Shown here in pieces: positions 42,063 through 52,085 of a stretch of DNA of 64,000 nucleotides (position 1 is its first letter; the number at the start of each line of letters is the position of its first letter). The DNA comes from Micromonospora gifhornensis. GTDB taxonomy: Bacteria > Actinomycetota > Actinomycetes > Mycobacteriales > Micromonosporaceae. The notes below the pieces were generated by a model that had not been told where the DNA came from, did no database searches, and saw only the letters and a list, made by a program, of their open reading frames with translations. Location of the stretch: assembly GCF_016863515.1 (NCBI RefSeq), contig NZ_BOPA01000016.1, positions 124,001 through 188,000 of the forward strand. Reading direction: 5' to 3'. The translations under genes and the position numbers were made by a program.

Positions 42063-44885
42063 TCAGTCCTCGTACGCCTGCGGTGCCGGGCACGAACACA
42101 CCAGATTCCGGTCGCCGTAGCCGCCGTCGACCCGCCGCACCGGCGGCCAGTACTTCGCCACCCGGTCCACCCCGGCCGGATAGCCGCCCACTGACCGCGG
42201 GTACGCGTGCGGCCACTGGTCGCCGGAGACCATCGCCGCGGTGTGCGGCGCGTTGACCAGCGGATTGTCGTCGGCCGGCCACTGCCCCGCCGCCACCGCG
42301 TCGATCTCCGCCCGGATGGCGATCATCGCGTCGCAGAACCGGTCCAGTTCGGCCAGATCCTCGCTCTCCGTCGGCTCCACCATCAACGTCCCGGCCACCG
42401 GGAACGACATGGTCGGCGCGTGGAACCCGTAGTCGATGAGCCGCTTGGCCACGTCGTCGACACTGACCCCGGTCGCCTTCGTCACCGGCCGCAGATCCAG
42501 GATGCACTCGTGGGCCACCAGCCCCTTGTTGCCGGCGTACAGCACCGGGAAGTGCCCGCGCAGCCGCGCCGCCACGTAGTTGGCCGCCAGCACCGCCACC
42601 CCGGTGGCCCGGGCCAGCCCGTGCGCGCCCATCATCCGCAGGTACACCCACGGGATCGGCAGGATGCCCGCCGACCCGTACCGGGCGGCCGAGATCGCGG
42701 GCCGGCCATCGACCTGCTCGCCGACCGGGTCACCGGGCAGGAACGGCGCCAGATGCGCGCGTACCGCCACCGGACCGACCCCCGGCCCACCGCCGCCGTG
42801 CGGAATGCAGAACGTCTTGTGCAGGTTCAGGTGCGACACGTCCGCCCCGAACCGGCCCGGCTTGGCGAAGCCGACAAGCGCGTTGAGGTTCGCCCCGTCG
42901 ACGTACACCTGACCGCCGGCGTCGTGGACCTTCGCGCACAGCGACGCGATGCCCGTCTCGTACACCCCGTGCGTCGACGGATACGTCACCATGATCGCCG
43001 CCAGGGTGTCGGCGTGCGCCTCGATCTTCGCGTCCAGGTCGACCAGGTCGACGTTGCCGTCGGCGTCGCAGCCGACCACCACCACCCGCATGCCGGCCAT
43101 CACCGCGCTGGCGGCGTTGGTGCCGTGCGCCGACGACGGGATCAGACACACGGTGCGGTGCCCCTCACCGCGGGAGCGGTGGTAGGCGCGGATCGCCAGC
43201 AGACCCGCCAACTCCCCCTGTGAGCCGGCGTTGGGCTGCACACTTACCGCGTCGTAGCCGGTCACCTCCGCCAGCCACCCCTCCAACTGGGTGATCATCT
43301 TGCGGTAGCCGGTGGTCTGGTCGGCCGGCGCGAACGGATGCAGGTGCGCGAACTGCGCCCAGCTGATCGGCTCCATCTCGGTGGTCGCGTTGAGTTTCAT
43401 GGTGCACGAACCCAACGGGATCATGCCCCGGTCCAGGGCGTAGTCCAGGTCGGCGAGGCGACGCAGGTACCGCAGCATCGCCGTCTCCGAGTGGTGGCTG
43501 CGGAACACCGGGTGGGTCAGGAACTCCGACGTACGGGCCAACGCGCCCGGCAGGGCCGCGTCCACGTCACCGTCGACGCCGTCGACGCCGAAAGCCGCCC
43601 ACACCGCCGCCAGGTGCGCCGCCGTGGTGGTCTCGTCGCAGGAGATCCCCACCCGGTCGGCGTCGACCAGCCGCAGGTTGACGTTGCGGGCCGCCGCGGC
43701 GGCCACCACCTCGGCGGCGCGCCCCGGCACGGTCGCGGTGACGGTGTCGAAGAACGGCACGTCGGCCACGTCGACGCCACCGGCGCGCAGGCCGGCCGCG
43801 AGCCGGGCCGCCATCTCATGGGTACGCGTCGCGATGCGCCGCAGCCCGTCCGGGCCGTGGTAGACGGCGTACATGCTGGCCATCACCGCCAGCAACACCT
43901 GCGCGGTGCAGATGTTGCTTGTCGCCTTCTCCCGCCGGATGTGCTGTTCGCGGGTCTGCAACGCCAACCGGTACGCCGACTGCCCGGCCGTGTCCCGCGA
44001 CACCCCGACCAGCCGGCCCGGCAGCATCCGCTCCAGCCCCCGCCGGACCGCCAGATATCCGGCGTGCGGGCCACCGAAGCCCATCGGCACCCCGAAGCGT
44101 TGGGTGGTGCCCGCGGCGATGTCGACACCGATCTCCCCCGGCGGACGCAGCAGCGTCAACGCCAGCAGGTCCGCCGCGACGGTCACCAACGCGCCCACGC
44201 CGTGCGCGGCCTCCACCAACCGGGCATGATCACGTACGGTTCCCGAGGCGCCCGGATACTGCAGGTGCAGACCGAAGAACTCCGCCGGCAACTCGTCACG
44301 GTCCACGTCGACGACCCGCACCTCGATGCCGAGCGGCTGCGCCCGGCCGGTGATCACCGCGAGGGTCTGCGGCAGCGTGTCGGCGTCGACCACGTACACC
44401 GCGCTGGAACTCTTCGACGCCCGCCGGGCCAGGGTCATCGCCTCCGCCGCCGCCGTGCCCTCATCCAGCATCGACGCGTTGGCGGTCGCCAGGCCGGTCA
44501 GATCCGACACCATGGTCTGGAAGTTCAGCAGCGCCTCCAACCGGCCCTGACTGATCTCCGGCTGGTACGGCGTGTACGCGGTGTACCAGGCCGGGTTCTC
44601 CAGCACGTTACGGCGGATCACCGCCGGGGTGTGCGTACCGTGGTAACCCAACCCGATCATCGACACGGCGACGGTGTTCTCGGCGGCCAGGGCCCGCAAC
44701 TCGGCCAGGGCCTCGTGCTCGCCGGCCGGCTCCGGCAGATCCAACCGGCCGTGCCAGCGGATCACCTCCGGGATCGCCGCGTCCATCAACTCGTCGATCG
44801 ACGCGTACCCGACGGTTTCCAACATCCGGCGCTCATCGTCCGGGCCGGGACCGATGTGACGGTCGGCGAACAGCTCTGCGGTCAT
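42063..44885 (-). CDS. gcvP: Glycine dehydrogenase (decarboxylating), P protein of the glycine cleavage system
   Basis: A 940-residue PLP enzyme of the glycine cleavage system. It decarboxylates glycine and passes aminomethyl to lipoyl-GcvH. N-terminal [17 protein letters not shown], the C-terminal-half PLP Lys in [18 protein letters not shown] and [13 protein letters not shown] are hallmark blocks. Full-length single-chain type. ATG 44885 has GGGAG upstream. A glycine riboswitch is in its leader. gcvH is 7 kb away on the same strand; gcvT is not in the window. Confidence 0.97.
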   Translation of the reverse strand: MTAELFADRHIGPGPDDERRMLETVGYASIDELMDAAIPEVIRWHGRLDLPEPAGEHEALAELRALAAENTVAVSMIGLGYHGTHTPAVIRRNVLENPAWYTAYTPYQPEISQGRLEALLNFQTMVSDLTGLATANASMLDEGTAAAEAMTLARRASKSSSAVYVVDADTLPQTLAVITGRAQPLGIEVRVVDVDRDELPAEFFGLHLQYPGASGTVRDHARLVEAAHGVGALVTVAADLLALTLLRPPGEIGVDIAAGTTQRFGVPMGFGGPHAGYLAVRRGLERMLPGRLVGVSRDTAGQSAYRLALQTREQHIRREKATSNICTAQVLLAVMASMYAVYHGPDGLRRIATRTHEMAARLAAGLRAGGVDVADVPFFDTVTATVPGRAAEVVAAAAARNVNLRLVDADRVGISCDETTTAAHLAAVWAAFGVDGVDGDVDAALPGALARTSEFLTHPVFRSHHSETAMLRYLRRLADLDYALDRGMIPLGSCTMKLNATTEMEPISWAQFAHLHPFAPADQTTGYRKMITQLEGWLAEVTGYDAVSVQPNAGSQGELAGLLAIRAYHRSRGEGHRTVCLIPSSAHGTNAASAVMAGMRVVVVGCDADGNVDLVDLDAKIEAHADTLAAIMVTYPSTHGVYETGIASLCAKVHDAGGQVYVDGANLNALVGFAKPGRFGADVSHLNLHKTFCIPHGGGGPGVGPVAVRAHLAPFLPGDPVGEQVDGRPAISAARYGSAGILPIPWVYLRMMGAHGLARATGVAVLAANYVAARLRGHFPVLYAGNKGLVAHECILDLRPVTKATGVSVDDVAKRLIDYGFHAPTMSFPVAGTLMVEPTESEDLAELDRFCDAMIAIRAEIDAVAAGQWPADDNPLVNAPHTAAMVSGDQWPHAYPRSVGGYPAGVDRVAKYWPPVRRVDGGYGDRNLVCSCPAPQAYED

Positions 44886-44949
44886 GGGTGGCGCTCCCGC
44901 GAAGGTGGGGGTCGACAGGTCGGCCCTCCCCCTCTGTCACACCCACAGG

Positions 44950-45055
44950 CGCTCCACAGTGCCTGACACCACGCGGTCCTTTTGCCTGAGAGGTTCCGGG
45001 GAGGATTTGCCCCTTCGGCGCCGACCCGGCTACGCCAGGACGGTCTCTCCCACGT
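44950..45055 (-). ncRNA. Glycine riboswitch, single aptamer
   Basis: The minus strand reads GGGAGAGACC, then GCCGAAGGGGCAA, then CCTCTCAGGCAAAAGGACC and a closing stem region before gcvP. These are the conserved core blocks of the glycine aptamer. Only one copy of the core is seen; there is no second tandem core before the gcvP start. It should switch gcvP on when glycine is high. Confidence 0.92.
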
Positions 45056-45150
45056 GGGTGCTACCGGCACGATCAACGCTACCAGCGCCCCCGCGGGCCC
45101 ACACCGAACCCCCGGCCGACCCGCCTCGCAGGTGTCGTCGGGTGCCCCGC

Positions 45151-46032
45151 TCAGCCGGCGGCCGGCGTCACCGCGTCGACTGCCGTCGGCTGCGCACCGG
45201 CGGTCAGCAGCCGCTGCGCCAGGGCCGGCAACACCTGCCCCAACGGCGCGTCCACCCGCAGCAGGGCATGGGCGTCGCCCCGCGTCGCCCCCTGGTTGAC
45301 GATCACCACCGGCACCCCGTGCCGGGCCGCCGCGGTGACGAACCGACGCCCCGACAACACCGTCAACGACGACCCGAGCACCAGCAGCAACCGGGCTGCG
45401 GCCACCATCGCGAAACAGTCCCGCACCCGCCCGGCCGGCACCGTCTCACCGAAGAACACCACGTCGGGCTTGAGCATCCCACCGCAGCTGCGGCAGTCGA
45501 CCGTACGGAAACCGGCCACCTCGGTGTCGTCGAGTTCCACGTCACCGTCGGGGTTGATCGCGGCGGCCCGGCCGGTGAAATCCGGGTTCAGCAGCCGCAG
45601 CCGCCCGTCCAACTCCTGCCGCGACGTGCGCTGCCCACAGCCCAGGCAGACCACCTGGTCGAGCCGACCGTGCAACTCCACCACGTCACGGCTGCCCGCC
45701 GCGGTGTGCAGCCCGTCGACGTTCTGGGTGATCACCCCGGTCACCAGGCCGCCGTGCTGCAGCCGGGCCACCGCCCGGTGACCGTCGTTCGGCGCCGCCT
45801 GCGCCATCAACCGCCACCCCAGGTGACTGCGGGCCCAGTAGCGGCGGCGGGCCTGCGCGTCACCCACGAACATCTGATACGTCATCGGGGTGTGCCGGCG
45901 GGCCACCCCACTCGGCCCCCGATAGTCCGGAATGCCCGACTCGGTGGACAGGCCGGCGCCGCTGAGCACCACCACCTCACCACCGGCCACCAGCCCCGCC
46001 ACCGGCTCGATCACGTCTGCCACCCGACCCAT
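45151..46032 (-). CDS. Sir2-family NAD-dependent protein deacylase
   Basis: A 293-residue sirtuin, resembling the SIRT4-like class. GAGLSTESGIPDYRGP (NAD site), TQNVDGLH (Asn-Asp and base His context) and VVELHGRL (catalytic His) are present. Two Cys pairs for zinc, VCLGCG and VDCRSCGG, follow, then FGETVPAG and VLGSSLTVLSG. It removes acyl groups from protein lysines using NAD. It follows the DivIVA gene after 50 nt on the same strand. Confidence 0.93.
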   Translation of the reverse strand: MGRVADVIEPVAGLVAGGEVVVLSGAGLSTESGIPDYRGPSGVARRHTPMTYQMFVGDAQARRRYWARSHLGWRLMAQAAPNDGHRAVARLQHGGLVTGVITQNVDGLHTAAGSRDVVELHGRLDQVVCLGCGQRTSRQELDGRLRLLNPDFTGRAAAINPDGDVELDDTEVAGFRTVDCRSCGGMLKPDVVFFGETVPAGRVRDCFAMVAAARLLLVLGSSLTVLSGRRFVTAAARHGVPVVIVNQGATRGDAHALLRVDAPLGQVLPALAQRLLTAGAQPTAVDAVTPAAG

Positions 46033-46082
46033 GCTGCCCCAGCCGGCAGGCCCCCGACCAGCCGCCGCACCGGCGAGGACGG

Positions 46083-46775
46083 TCAGGGCTGCTGGTGACG
46101 CGGCACCGCACCCGCCGGCACCGCCGGCGCGCCGATGCGCTCCATCGTGCGCGCCAACTGGGCACTGCCGTCGTCGAGGTGCCGCGCCGCCGCCCGCATG
46201 TGCGAGATCATCATCTCGCCGTAGATCCGCAACGCCTCCCGCGCCGCCACCCCGTCGTCGAACGACGCCCCGGCCGACGCCCGGTAATCCTGCACCGCCC
46301 GCTCCGCCTCCTGGCGGGCCTGCTCCACCGCCGCCCGCACGTAACTCTCGTACTGGGTACGGGCGTACTCGGCGACCCGCCGCGCATAGTCGTGCGCCTG
46401 CGCGATGATCTGCTCGGCCTCCCGCTGCGCCGCCGACAGCAGATTCACCTCCTTGGTCGCCGGCAACGACGCCGTCGGCTCCGCGCTCGGAATCACCCCG
46501 TGCCGGTGCAACTCCACGTGGTCACCCAACCGCTCGTTCTCGGCGCGCAGGTTCGCCACCTGGGTGGCCAGCAGATCCAACTCGTCGGCCACCTGCATCC
46601 GGAACCGGTCCACGTCGGCCTGGTCGTAGCCGCGCCGCGCGAACGACGACGAACCGAACTCCCACCGCCGGACCCGGTCCGCGGTGATCCGCACCGGCAC
46701 CCCACCGACGGAATCGGTGCCGTCGTACCGGCCGAGGGGCACCGCCACCCCGACACGACCGCGAGACTCACTCAC
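46083..46775 (-). CDS. DivIVA-domain coiled-coil protein
   Basis: A 230-residue protein with a DivIVA-like N-terminal segment (RRWEFGSSSFARRGYDQADVDRFRMQVADELD, about 36-70) and long coiled coil (LRAENERLGDHVELHRHG, then LLSAAQREAEQIIAQAHDYARRVAEYARTQYES). It is not Wag31/DivIVA proper, whose neighbours are cell-division genes. It is probably a scaffold at membranes. The start overlaps the end of the flavohemoglobin gene by 4 nt. Confidence 0.85.
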   Translation of the reverse strand: MSESRGRVGVAVPLGRYDGTDSVGGVPVRITADRVRRWEFGSSSFARRGYDQADVDRFRMQVADELDLLATQVANLRAENERLGDHVELHRHGVIPSAEPTASLPATKEVNLLSAAQREAEQIIAQAHDYARRVAEYARTQYESYVRAAVEQARQEAERAVQDYRASAGASFDDGVAAREALRIYGEMMISHMRAAARHLDDGSAQLARTMERIGAPAVPAGAVPRHQQP

Positions 46776-47950
46776 CGGGCACCTCCGCGCTCATCAGGGA
46801 CGTGCGACGTCGACACCGCCGACCGCCACGCCGGGCCGTACCACCGCTGACCCGGATCCTCGTGGTGCAGCTGCCCCCGGTGATAACCCGCCCGGGTCAA
46901 CGCCGCCACCGTCCGCGCCACCACGTCATCGGAACCACACACGTACACGTGCCGGGACCGCCAGTCACCATCGGCCAACGCCCGGTCCACCGGATAGACG
47001 AACTCACCCGGCCGCTGCAGGTCCAACCCGGCCACCTGCGTCACCGTCAACCACGGATACGACGCCGCCAGCTTGTCGAGCCCCTCAGCGTCGTAACACT
47101 CGCCGGGGGAACGAAACCCGACGTACAGGTCCACGCGGCGCGGCGACTCCTCGGCCGCCACCTGCTCCACCAACGCCTTCAACGGCGCCCAGCCGGTACC
47201 GGCGGCCAGCAGCAACAGATTCGCCGACCCGGCCGAGGACAACGTCAACCCGTCCCCCACCGGCGCCGCCAGATGCACCTGGTCGCCCACCGCGCACCCG
47301 TACACCAGCCGCGACGACACCGCACCACCCGGCACGGCCCGCACATGCAACTCCAGCGTGCCGTCGGTGCGGGGAGCGTTCGCCGGCGAGTAGTACCGCC
47401 ACGACCGCAACGCCGGATGCGACAGCCCGATCGACTGGCCCGGCGTGAACGGCAACAGGTACTGCGGTCGTACCGTCAGCACCGCCACGTCGAAACCCCG
47501 CCGCTCATGACCGACCACCTCCGCCACCCACCACGGTGGCTGCACCGCCTCGGCGGCCTGCGCGGCCTCCGTCATCACCTTCGCCACCAGCCCGTACTCC
47601 GCCGACCAGTCCTGCGCCAGCTCGTCGGTCCACGCCTCGGCGAGAAAATGCCGCAACGTCGCCAGCAGCGCCTGACCGACCGCCGGATAGTGCTCCGCCC
47701 GCACCGCGAACTTGCGGTGGTCGGCACCCAGCTCCTGCAGGTAACCGGCCAGCCGGTCGACCTGATCCACCTGCGACACGATGTGACCGAGCGCGGCGAC
47801 CAGCCGATCCCGCTGACCCGCCATGTTCGTCGGGAACATCTGCCGGGTCTGCGGATGGGTCAGGAACAGCGTCGAATAGAAGTACAGCGGCACCTGGTCA
47901 CCGTGCGCGGCAACCGCCGACCAGCTGCGCTTGAGTCGGGAAACGTCCAC
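46772..47950 (-). CDS. Flavohemoglobin (nitric oxide dioxygenase-like)
   Basis: A 392-residue protein with an N-terminal globin domain (about 1-135) and a C-terminal ferredoxin-reductase-like half. The proximal His is in LGADHRKFAV and the following EHYPAVG is typical. FAD binding is RYYSPANAP, NAD binding GTGWAPLKALV and VYVCGSDDVV. Such proteins oxidise NO to nitrate with NAD(P)H. It starts 2 nt after the truncated hemoglobin stop, so the two globins are coexpressed, which points to NO or oxygen stress. Confidence 0.9.
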   Translation of the reverse strand: MDVSRLKRSWSAVAAHGDQVPLYFYSTLFLTHPQTRQMFPTNMAGQRDRLVAALGHIVSQVDQVDRLAGYLQELGADHRKFAVRAEHYPAVGQALLATLRHFLAEAWTDELAQDWSAEYGLVAKVMTEAAQAAEAVQPPWWVAEVVGHERRGFDVAVLTVRPQYLLPFTPGQSIGLSHPALRSWRYYSPANAPRTDGTLELHVRAVPGGAVSSRLVYGCAVGDQVHLAAPVGDGLTLSSAGSANLLLLAAGTGWAPLKALVEQVAAEESPRRVDLYVGFRSPGECYDAEGLDKLAASYPWLTVTQVAGLDLQRPGEFVYPVDRALADGDWRSRHVYVCGSDDVVARTVAALTRAGYHRGQLHHEDPGQRWYGPAWRSAVSTSHVPDERGGAR

Positions 47951-47952
47951 GC

Positions 47953-48351
47953 TCAGGCGTCCGCCTGACGCCCGCCGGCCACCACCTGGTCCTGCACCTG
48001 CGCCAACACCGCCTGCACATCGGTGATCACGTCACCCGGCACGTTCAACTGCGTCAACACCGCCGTCAGATGCCCGCCCACCTGCTGGTAGTGCGCCACC
48101 GGAATCTGCAACGGCTGATGCGCCGTGGCCAGATCACGACCCCGGTACTCGTTCGGGCCACCCAGCACCACGGTCAACATCTGCGCCATGTGCCGACGCT
48201 GCCCGGCCATGTCCACCTCGGTGAAGTAGCCGGCCAACTCCGGGTCGGCCAGCACCCGGTCGTAGAACAACTCGACAGCGGCCTTGACCGAACCGGCCCC
48301 ACCGATGCGCTCGAAATGCGAAACCGGCGTGGGCTCCTCGGTAACCGTCAC
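47953..48351 (-). CDS. glbN: Truncated hemoglobin, group I
   Basis: A 132-residue 2-on-2 globin of group I. FERIGGAGSVKAAVELFYDRVLADPELAGYF holds the B10 Tyr. MAGQRRHMAQMLTVVLGGP and IPVAHYQQVGGHL with the proximal His follow. Mycobacterial group I globins detoxify NO. GTG 48351 has GGAAGGA upstream. First gene of the globin-globin-DivIVA operon. Confidence 0.92.
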   Translation of the reverse strand: MTVTEEPTPVSHFERIGGAGSVKAAVELFYDRVLADPELAGYFTEVDMAGQRRHMAQMLTVVLGGPNEYRGRDLATAHQPLQIPVAHYQQVGGHLTAVLTQLNVPGDVITDVQAVLAQVQDQVVAGGRQADA

Positions 48352-48507
48352 AGGTCATTCCTTCCGTCCGTCCAGCAGGGGTGGGCGCGTCGACGCGCAC
48401 CGACGACGATCCGCCGACATCGACCGTGCCGCGACGCTACGACAGCGACGCCATGCAGACCGTGACGGACGATAGCGTGCCGCGCCGCCCACGTCAGGAC
48501 CAACCTG

Positions 48508-48699
48508 TCAGCTGACCGACAGCACAGAATCACGAAGAGTGACCGCCGAAAACTGGTCGTCATCGGACGGACACGCAAAGCGGTCACCGTCCACTGGGCC
48601 CACACCCCGACCACCGGCACTGGCCAGCACCGACAAACCGACCCGCCGGCCCGCGACCCACCACACCAGACCGACACCGGCGACCAGAACAACACTCAA
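48508..48699 (-). CDS. Possible small membrane protein
   Basis: The 447-bp space 48352-48798 has no clear gene. One open frame could encode a 63-residue protein from a TTG start (SVVLVAGVGLVWWVAG as one helix, hydrophilic tail ending SVLSVS). The hydrophobic frame continues upstream (FFGFFSIT) without ATG or GTG and there is no SD. Treat as doubtful. Nothing else was recognised here. Confidence 0.2.
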   Translation of the reverse strand: MSVVLVAGVGLVWWVAGRRVGLSVLASAGGRGVGPVDGDRFACPSDDDQFSAVTLRDSVLSVS

Positions 48700-48798
48700 C
48701 GTGATCGAGAAAAAACCAAAGAATGGAAACCCTCACCCGGCACACCCACGGGTGGCACCACCACATGACGGTCGCGACTCAGCCGACCGACCGAGCAG

Positions 48799-49386
48799 TC
48801 AGCCCGCCCGACGCCGCGCCCGACGCGCCGCCAACTCGTCACCCACCGCCGGCTCCTGCGGCTCGTCCGGCTCCACCGCCACCCCCGCCGGCTCCGCCGG
48901 CAGATGCGACAACGACCCCTGGATCTCCTTGAACGCACCACCGATCGCGATGCCGAACACCCCCTGGCCGCCCTGCAACAGGTCGACCACCTCCTCCGGA
49001 GACCGACACTCGTACACCGTCGTCCCATCGGAGATCAGCGTGATGCCCGCCAGATCCGCCACACCACGCGAACGCAACGCCTCGATCGCCTTACGAATGT
49101 TCTGCAACGACACCCCGGCGTCCAACAACCGCTTCACGACCTTCAACACCACCAGGTCGCGGAACGAGTACAACCGCTGCGTCCCCGAACCCGACGCATC
49201 CCGCACACTCGGCACCACCAACGCCGTACGCGCCCAGTAGTCCAACTGCCGGTAACTGATGCCCACCGCGTGGCACGCCGTCACACCCCGGTACCCCACC
49301 GCACCGTCACTGTCAGTCGCCGACCCGGGTGTCCCACCCGACTCGTCCAGCCCGCTCACCGGATCGGAATCCCGCGGCTCGTGCAT
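48799..49386 (-). CDS. MerR family regulator (Rv1830-like)
   Basis: A 195-residue MerR-type protein. The DNA-binding part is VTACHAVGISYRQLDYWARTALVVPS, followed by GTQRLYSFRDLVVLKVVKRLLDAGVSLQNIRKAIEAL. GITLISDGTTVYECRSPEEVVDLLQGGQGVFGI is a distinctive C-terminal part. Its order next to the bifunctional nuclease, ftsR, garA and gcvH matches Mycobacterium Rv1830. ATG 49386 with GGGGAGG upstream was preferred to the in-frame upstream ATG. Confidence 0.9.
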   Translation of the reverse strand: MHEPRDSDPVSGLDESGGTPGSATDSDGAVGYRGVTACHAVGISYRQLDYWARTALVVPSVRDASGSGTQRLYSFRDLVVLKVVKRLLDAGVSLQNIRKAIEALRSRGVADLAGITLISDGTTVYECRSPEEVVDLLQGGQGVFGIAIGGAFKEIQGSLSHLPAEPAGVAVEPDEPQEPAVGDELAARRARRRAG

Positions 49387-49593
49387 CTGGACAACCTCCC
49401 CGTCAGTGCGGTGACACGTCGTCTCTGAGACGCGCACCCCTCGACACGGGCAACCCTATAGCGACCGTCGAGCGTTACCACGGAGAAACCATCGCGACAC
49501 GCCGCGCATCGACAGCGACGAGCATCACCATCACCGACAGTGACCGCCAGTGTGGGGCGAGCAGCAACCAGCCCGCGACCCGGGCCCACCAGC

Positions 49594-50058
49594 TCAGCCG
49601 GCGAAATCCTCCGGACGCACCTGCTCCAGGAACTCCCGGAACTTCTCCACCTCGTCCTCCTGCTCGTCAGGGATCACGATCCCCGCCTCACTGAGGACCT
49701 GCTCGGCACAACGAATCGGCGCACCGACCCGCAACGCCAAAGCGATCGAATCACTGGGCCGCGCCGAGACCCGCAGCCCGTCACCGATCAACAGATCAGC
49801 GAAGAACACGTTCTCCTTCAGCTCAGTGATCTCCACCGCCCGCAACGGCGCCTTCAACGCCGCCAACACATCCCGCAGAAGATCGTGAGTCAACGGCCGG
49901 GCCGGCTTGACACCCTGCTGCTCGTAAGCGATCGCCGTCGCCTCCACCGCGCCGATCCAGATCGGCAGATAGCGGTCCCCCTCGACCTCCCTGAGCAGGA
50001 CGATCGGCTGGTTACTGGGCAACTCAACCCGAACCCCGACCACGCTCAGCTCGCGCAC
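49594..50058 (-). CDS. Bifunctional nuclease family protein (DUF151)
   Basis: A 154-residue BFN/DUF151 protein. VRELSVVGVRVELPSNQPIVLLREVEGDRYLPIWIGAVEATAIAY is the hallmark opening. RPLTHDLLRDVLAALKAPLRAVEITELKENVFFADL and ARPSDSIALALRVGAPI follow. The family is linked with nuclease activity in plants; the bacterial role is unclear. GTG 50058 has GGAGG 5 nt before it. It is the counterpart of Rv1829. Confidence 0.92.
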   Translation of the reverse strand: MRELSVVGVRVELPSNQPIVLLREVEGDRYLPIWIGAVEATAIAYEQQGVKPARPLTHDLLRDVLAALKAPLRAVEITELKENVFFADLLIGDGLRVSARPSDSIALALRVGAPIRCAEQVLSEAGIVIPDEQEDEVEKFREFLEQVRPEDFAG

Positions 50059-50233
50059 CGCCGCCTCCGTGTCGTTGTCACCTACGCCGCACCGCGCCCT
50101 TCTCTGCACGGTACACGGACCGCGACACGGCCGTCCCATGCGCTTCCCGCACCAACAACCGCGCCAGAAGAGGGGTTACCCCCGCAAGCCTACGCCACGC
50201 ACGGCCGGGCAGATCCGACCACACACAGCCGCC

Positions 50234-50983
50234 TCAGCGCCCCAGCGTCGAGCGCAACCCCACCCGCACCAGCGCCGCATGCAACTGCTGCGACAAGCCC
50301 ACCAGCTCCCGCGCCGTCTCCGCCGCCCGCGCCCGCGCCGCCGGATCACTCTGCCGCACCAACGGCGCCACCAACTGCGCGAACAAACCGACCTCCCGGT
50401 CAGCCGCCGTCCGATAACCCCGCAGATGCCGCGGCTGGAACCCGTACGCCGAAAGCCCCGCCACCGCCTTCGCGATGATCAACGCATCGCCGTCGTACCA
50501 ACCCGGCGGATCCGACACCACCAGCCCGAGCCGCTCCAACTCCCCCAACGTCGACTCGTCGATCCCGCTGCGCGACACCAACTCCGAGCGGCCCAGCCGC
50601 ACCTGAGCCGACTCCGGACCAGCACCCCGCCCCGGCACCTCACCATCGGGACCCACCGCCACCAACGCCGGCCGGGACCGCTCCGGCACCTCACCCGTGG
50701 CTTCCCACCCCGCCAACTGCTCACGAATCACCCGCAACGGCAGATACTGATCCCGCTGCGCGGTCAACACGAACCGCAACCGCGCAACATCGTCCCAGCC
50801 GTACTTCCGGTAACCCGCCGCCGTGCGCTGCGGCTCCACCAGGCCCTCGGCCTCAAGGAACCGCAGCTTCGAAATGGTCACGTCGGGAAAATCCACCCGC
50901 AGCTGGGCCAGCACCTCGCCGATGCTCATCAACGGCTGGGCGCGACCCGCCCCGGACGGCGTCGAGGCCGCAGGCTCGTTCAC
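50234..50983 (-). CDS. ftsR: MerR-like regulator FtsR
   Basis: A 249-residue MerR-like protein matching Rv1828/FtsR, a regulator tied to ftsZ in corynebacteria. The winged helix is SIGEVLAQLRVDFPDVTISKLRFLEAEGLVEPQRTAAGYRKYGWDDVARLRFVLTAQRDQYLPLRVIREQL. The C-terminal effector-like half has VSRSGIDESTLGELERLGLV. Its start overlaps the garA stop (4 nt). Confidence 0.9.
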   Translation of the reverse strand: MNEPAASTPSGAGRAQPLMSIGEVLAQLRVDFPDVTISKLRFLEAEGLVEPQRTAAGYRKYGWDDVARLRFVLTAQRDQYLPLRVIREQLAGWEATGEVPERSRPALVAVGPDGEVPGRGAGPESAQVRLGRSELVSRSGIDESTLGELERLGLVVSDPPGWYDGDALIIAKAVAGLSAYGFQPRHLRGYRTAADREVGLFAQLVAPLVRQSDPAARARAAETARELVGLSQQLHAALVRVGLRSTLGR

Positions 50984-51432
50984 CCCCGGCCGGCCTCGCC
51001 CTCAGGGCGCGGACCGGCGATGAACACCACCCGGAACTTGCCGATCTGCACCTCGTCACCGTTGGTCAACGTCGCCGCCTCGACCCGCTCCCGGTTCACG
51101 TACGTGCCGTTCAAACTGCCCACGTCCCGCACCGTGAACGTCCCACCATCACGGTGGAACTCCGCATGCCGACGCGACACCGTCACATCGTCGAGAAAAA
51201 TGTCACTGTCCGGGTGCCGGCCACTGGTCGTCACATCGTGATCCAGCAGGAACCGGGCACCCGCGTTCGGACCCCGACGAACCACCAGCAGCGCCATCCC
51301 CGGCGGCAACGAACCGGACATCCGGCTCGGCACCACATCGGTGTCCGGCCCCTCCAACGCTTCTTCGAGCGAACCGAGATTGAGCGTCGACGTGACGTCG
51401 AGCGGGGGGAACTCGTCGCCTGGGCGAGTCAT
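50980..51432 (-). CDS. garA: FHA-domain protein GarA/OdhI
   Basis: A 150-residue forkhead-associated protein that, unphosphorylated, inhibits 2-oxoglutarate dehydrogenase and glutamate dehydrogenase and is controlled by Ser/Thr kinases. The N-terminal phospho-Thr tail is LDVTSTLNLGSL. The FHA core has TTSGRHPDSDIFLDDVTVSRRHAEF and DVGSLNGTYVN. ATG 51432 has GAGGTGG upstream. It sits between gcvH and ftsR as in mycobacteria (Rv1827). Confidence 0.95.
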   Translation of the reverse strand: MTRPGDEFPPLDVTSTLNLGSLEEALEGPDTDVVPSRMSGSLPPGMALLVVRRGPNAGARFLLDHDVTTSGRHPDSDIFLDDVTVSRRHAEFHRDGGTFTVRDVGSLNGTYVNRERVEAATLTNGDEVQIGKFRVVFIAGPRPEGEAGRG

Positions 51433-51651
51433 GGGACCACCTCACGGATCTGTTTCGGTCGGCGTCGGGTGACGGCGGGTCTGGCCGCCGGGGCGCACAT
51501 CCCCCCGGCGGCTGGCTCTCCGTGCCCCGAAAGGCTGTCCGCGACGCTCAACAAATGGGTTCTCGGTCGACTGGGCGAGCCTAGCCAGCGCCGAAAAACA
51601 GGGCAACCGGACGCGCGGCACAGACACCAACGCGCCGACACAGCAAAACGC

Positions 51652-52056
51652 TCAGCTCTCCGTCAACTCGCGATACGCGTCCGCGGTGAGCAGCCCGTCG
51701 ACCGCCGCCGGATCCGCCACAGCGATCTCCACCAACCAACCCGACCCGTACGGATCCGTGTTGATCACCTCGGGCGTGTCGGCCAACACCTCGTTACGCG
51801 CCGACACCGTACCCGCCACCGGGGCGTACAACTCCGACACGCTCTTGGTCGACTCGATCTCACCCAACGGCTCACCGGCCGCCACCACCGCACCGGCCTC
51901 CGGCAACTGCACGTACACGATGTCGCCGAGAGCATCCTGCGCGAAATGAGTGATGCCGACCCGCACGGCCCCGCCGTCAGCGGCCGCCACCCACTCATGC
52001 TCAGCGGTGTAACGCAGATCCTCAGGAATCACCAGCGTCCTCATCCATCGCGACAC
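51652..52056 (-). CDS. gcvH: Glycine cleavage system H protein
   Basis: A 134-residue lipoyl carrier of the glycine cleavage system, shuttling the aminomethyl group from GcvP. The lipoylated Lys is in EIESTKSVSELYAPV; the N-terminal PEDLRYTAEHEWV is typical. GTG 52056 has GAGG four nt before; ATG 52044 is an alternative. A 219-bp space to garA holds no recognised gene. Confidence 0.95.
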   Translation of the reverse strand: MSRWMRTLVIPEDLRYTAEHEWVAAADGGAVRVGITHFAQDALGDIVYVQLPEAGAVVAAGEPLGEIESTKSVSELYAPVAGTVSARNEVLADTPEVINTDPYGSGWLVEIAVADPAAVDGLLTADAYRELTES

Positions 52057-52085
52057 CGGACCTCACCGATGCCGGCCCACCAGGC

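Noticed and set aside
44886..44949. Second glycine aptamer between the first and gcvP
   Set aside because: The region has no GCCGAAGG or CTCTCAGG core blocks and is too short for a full aptamer.
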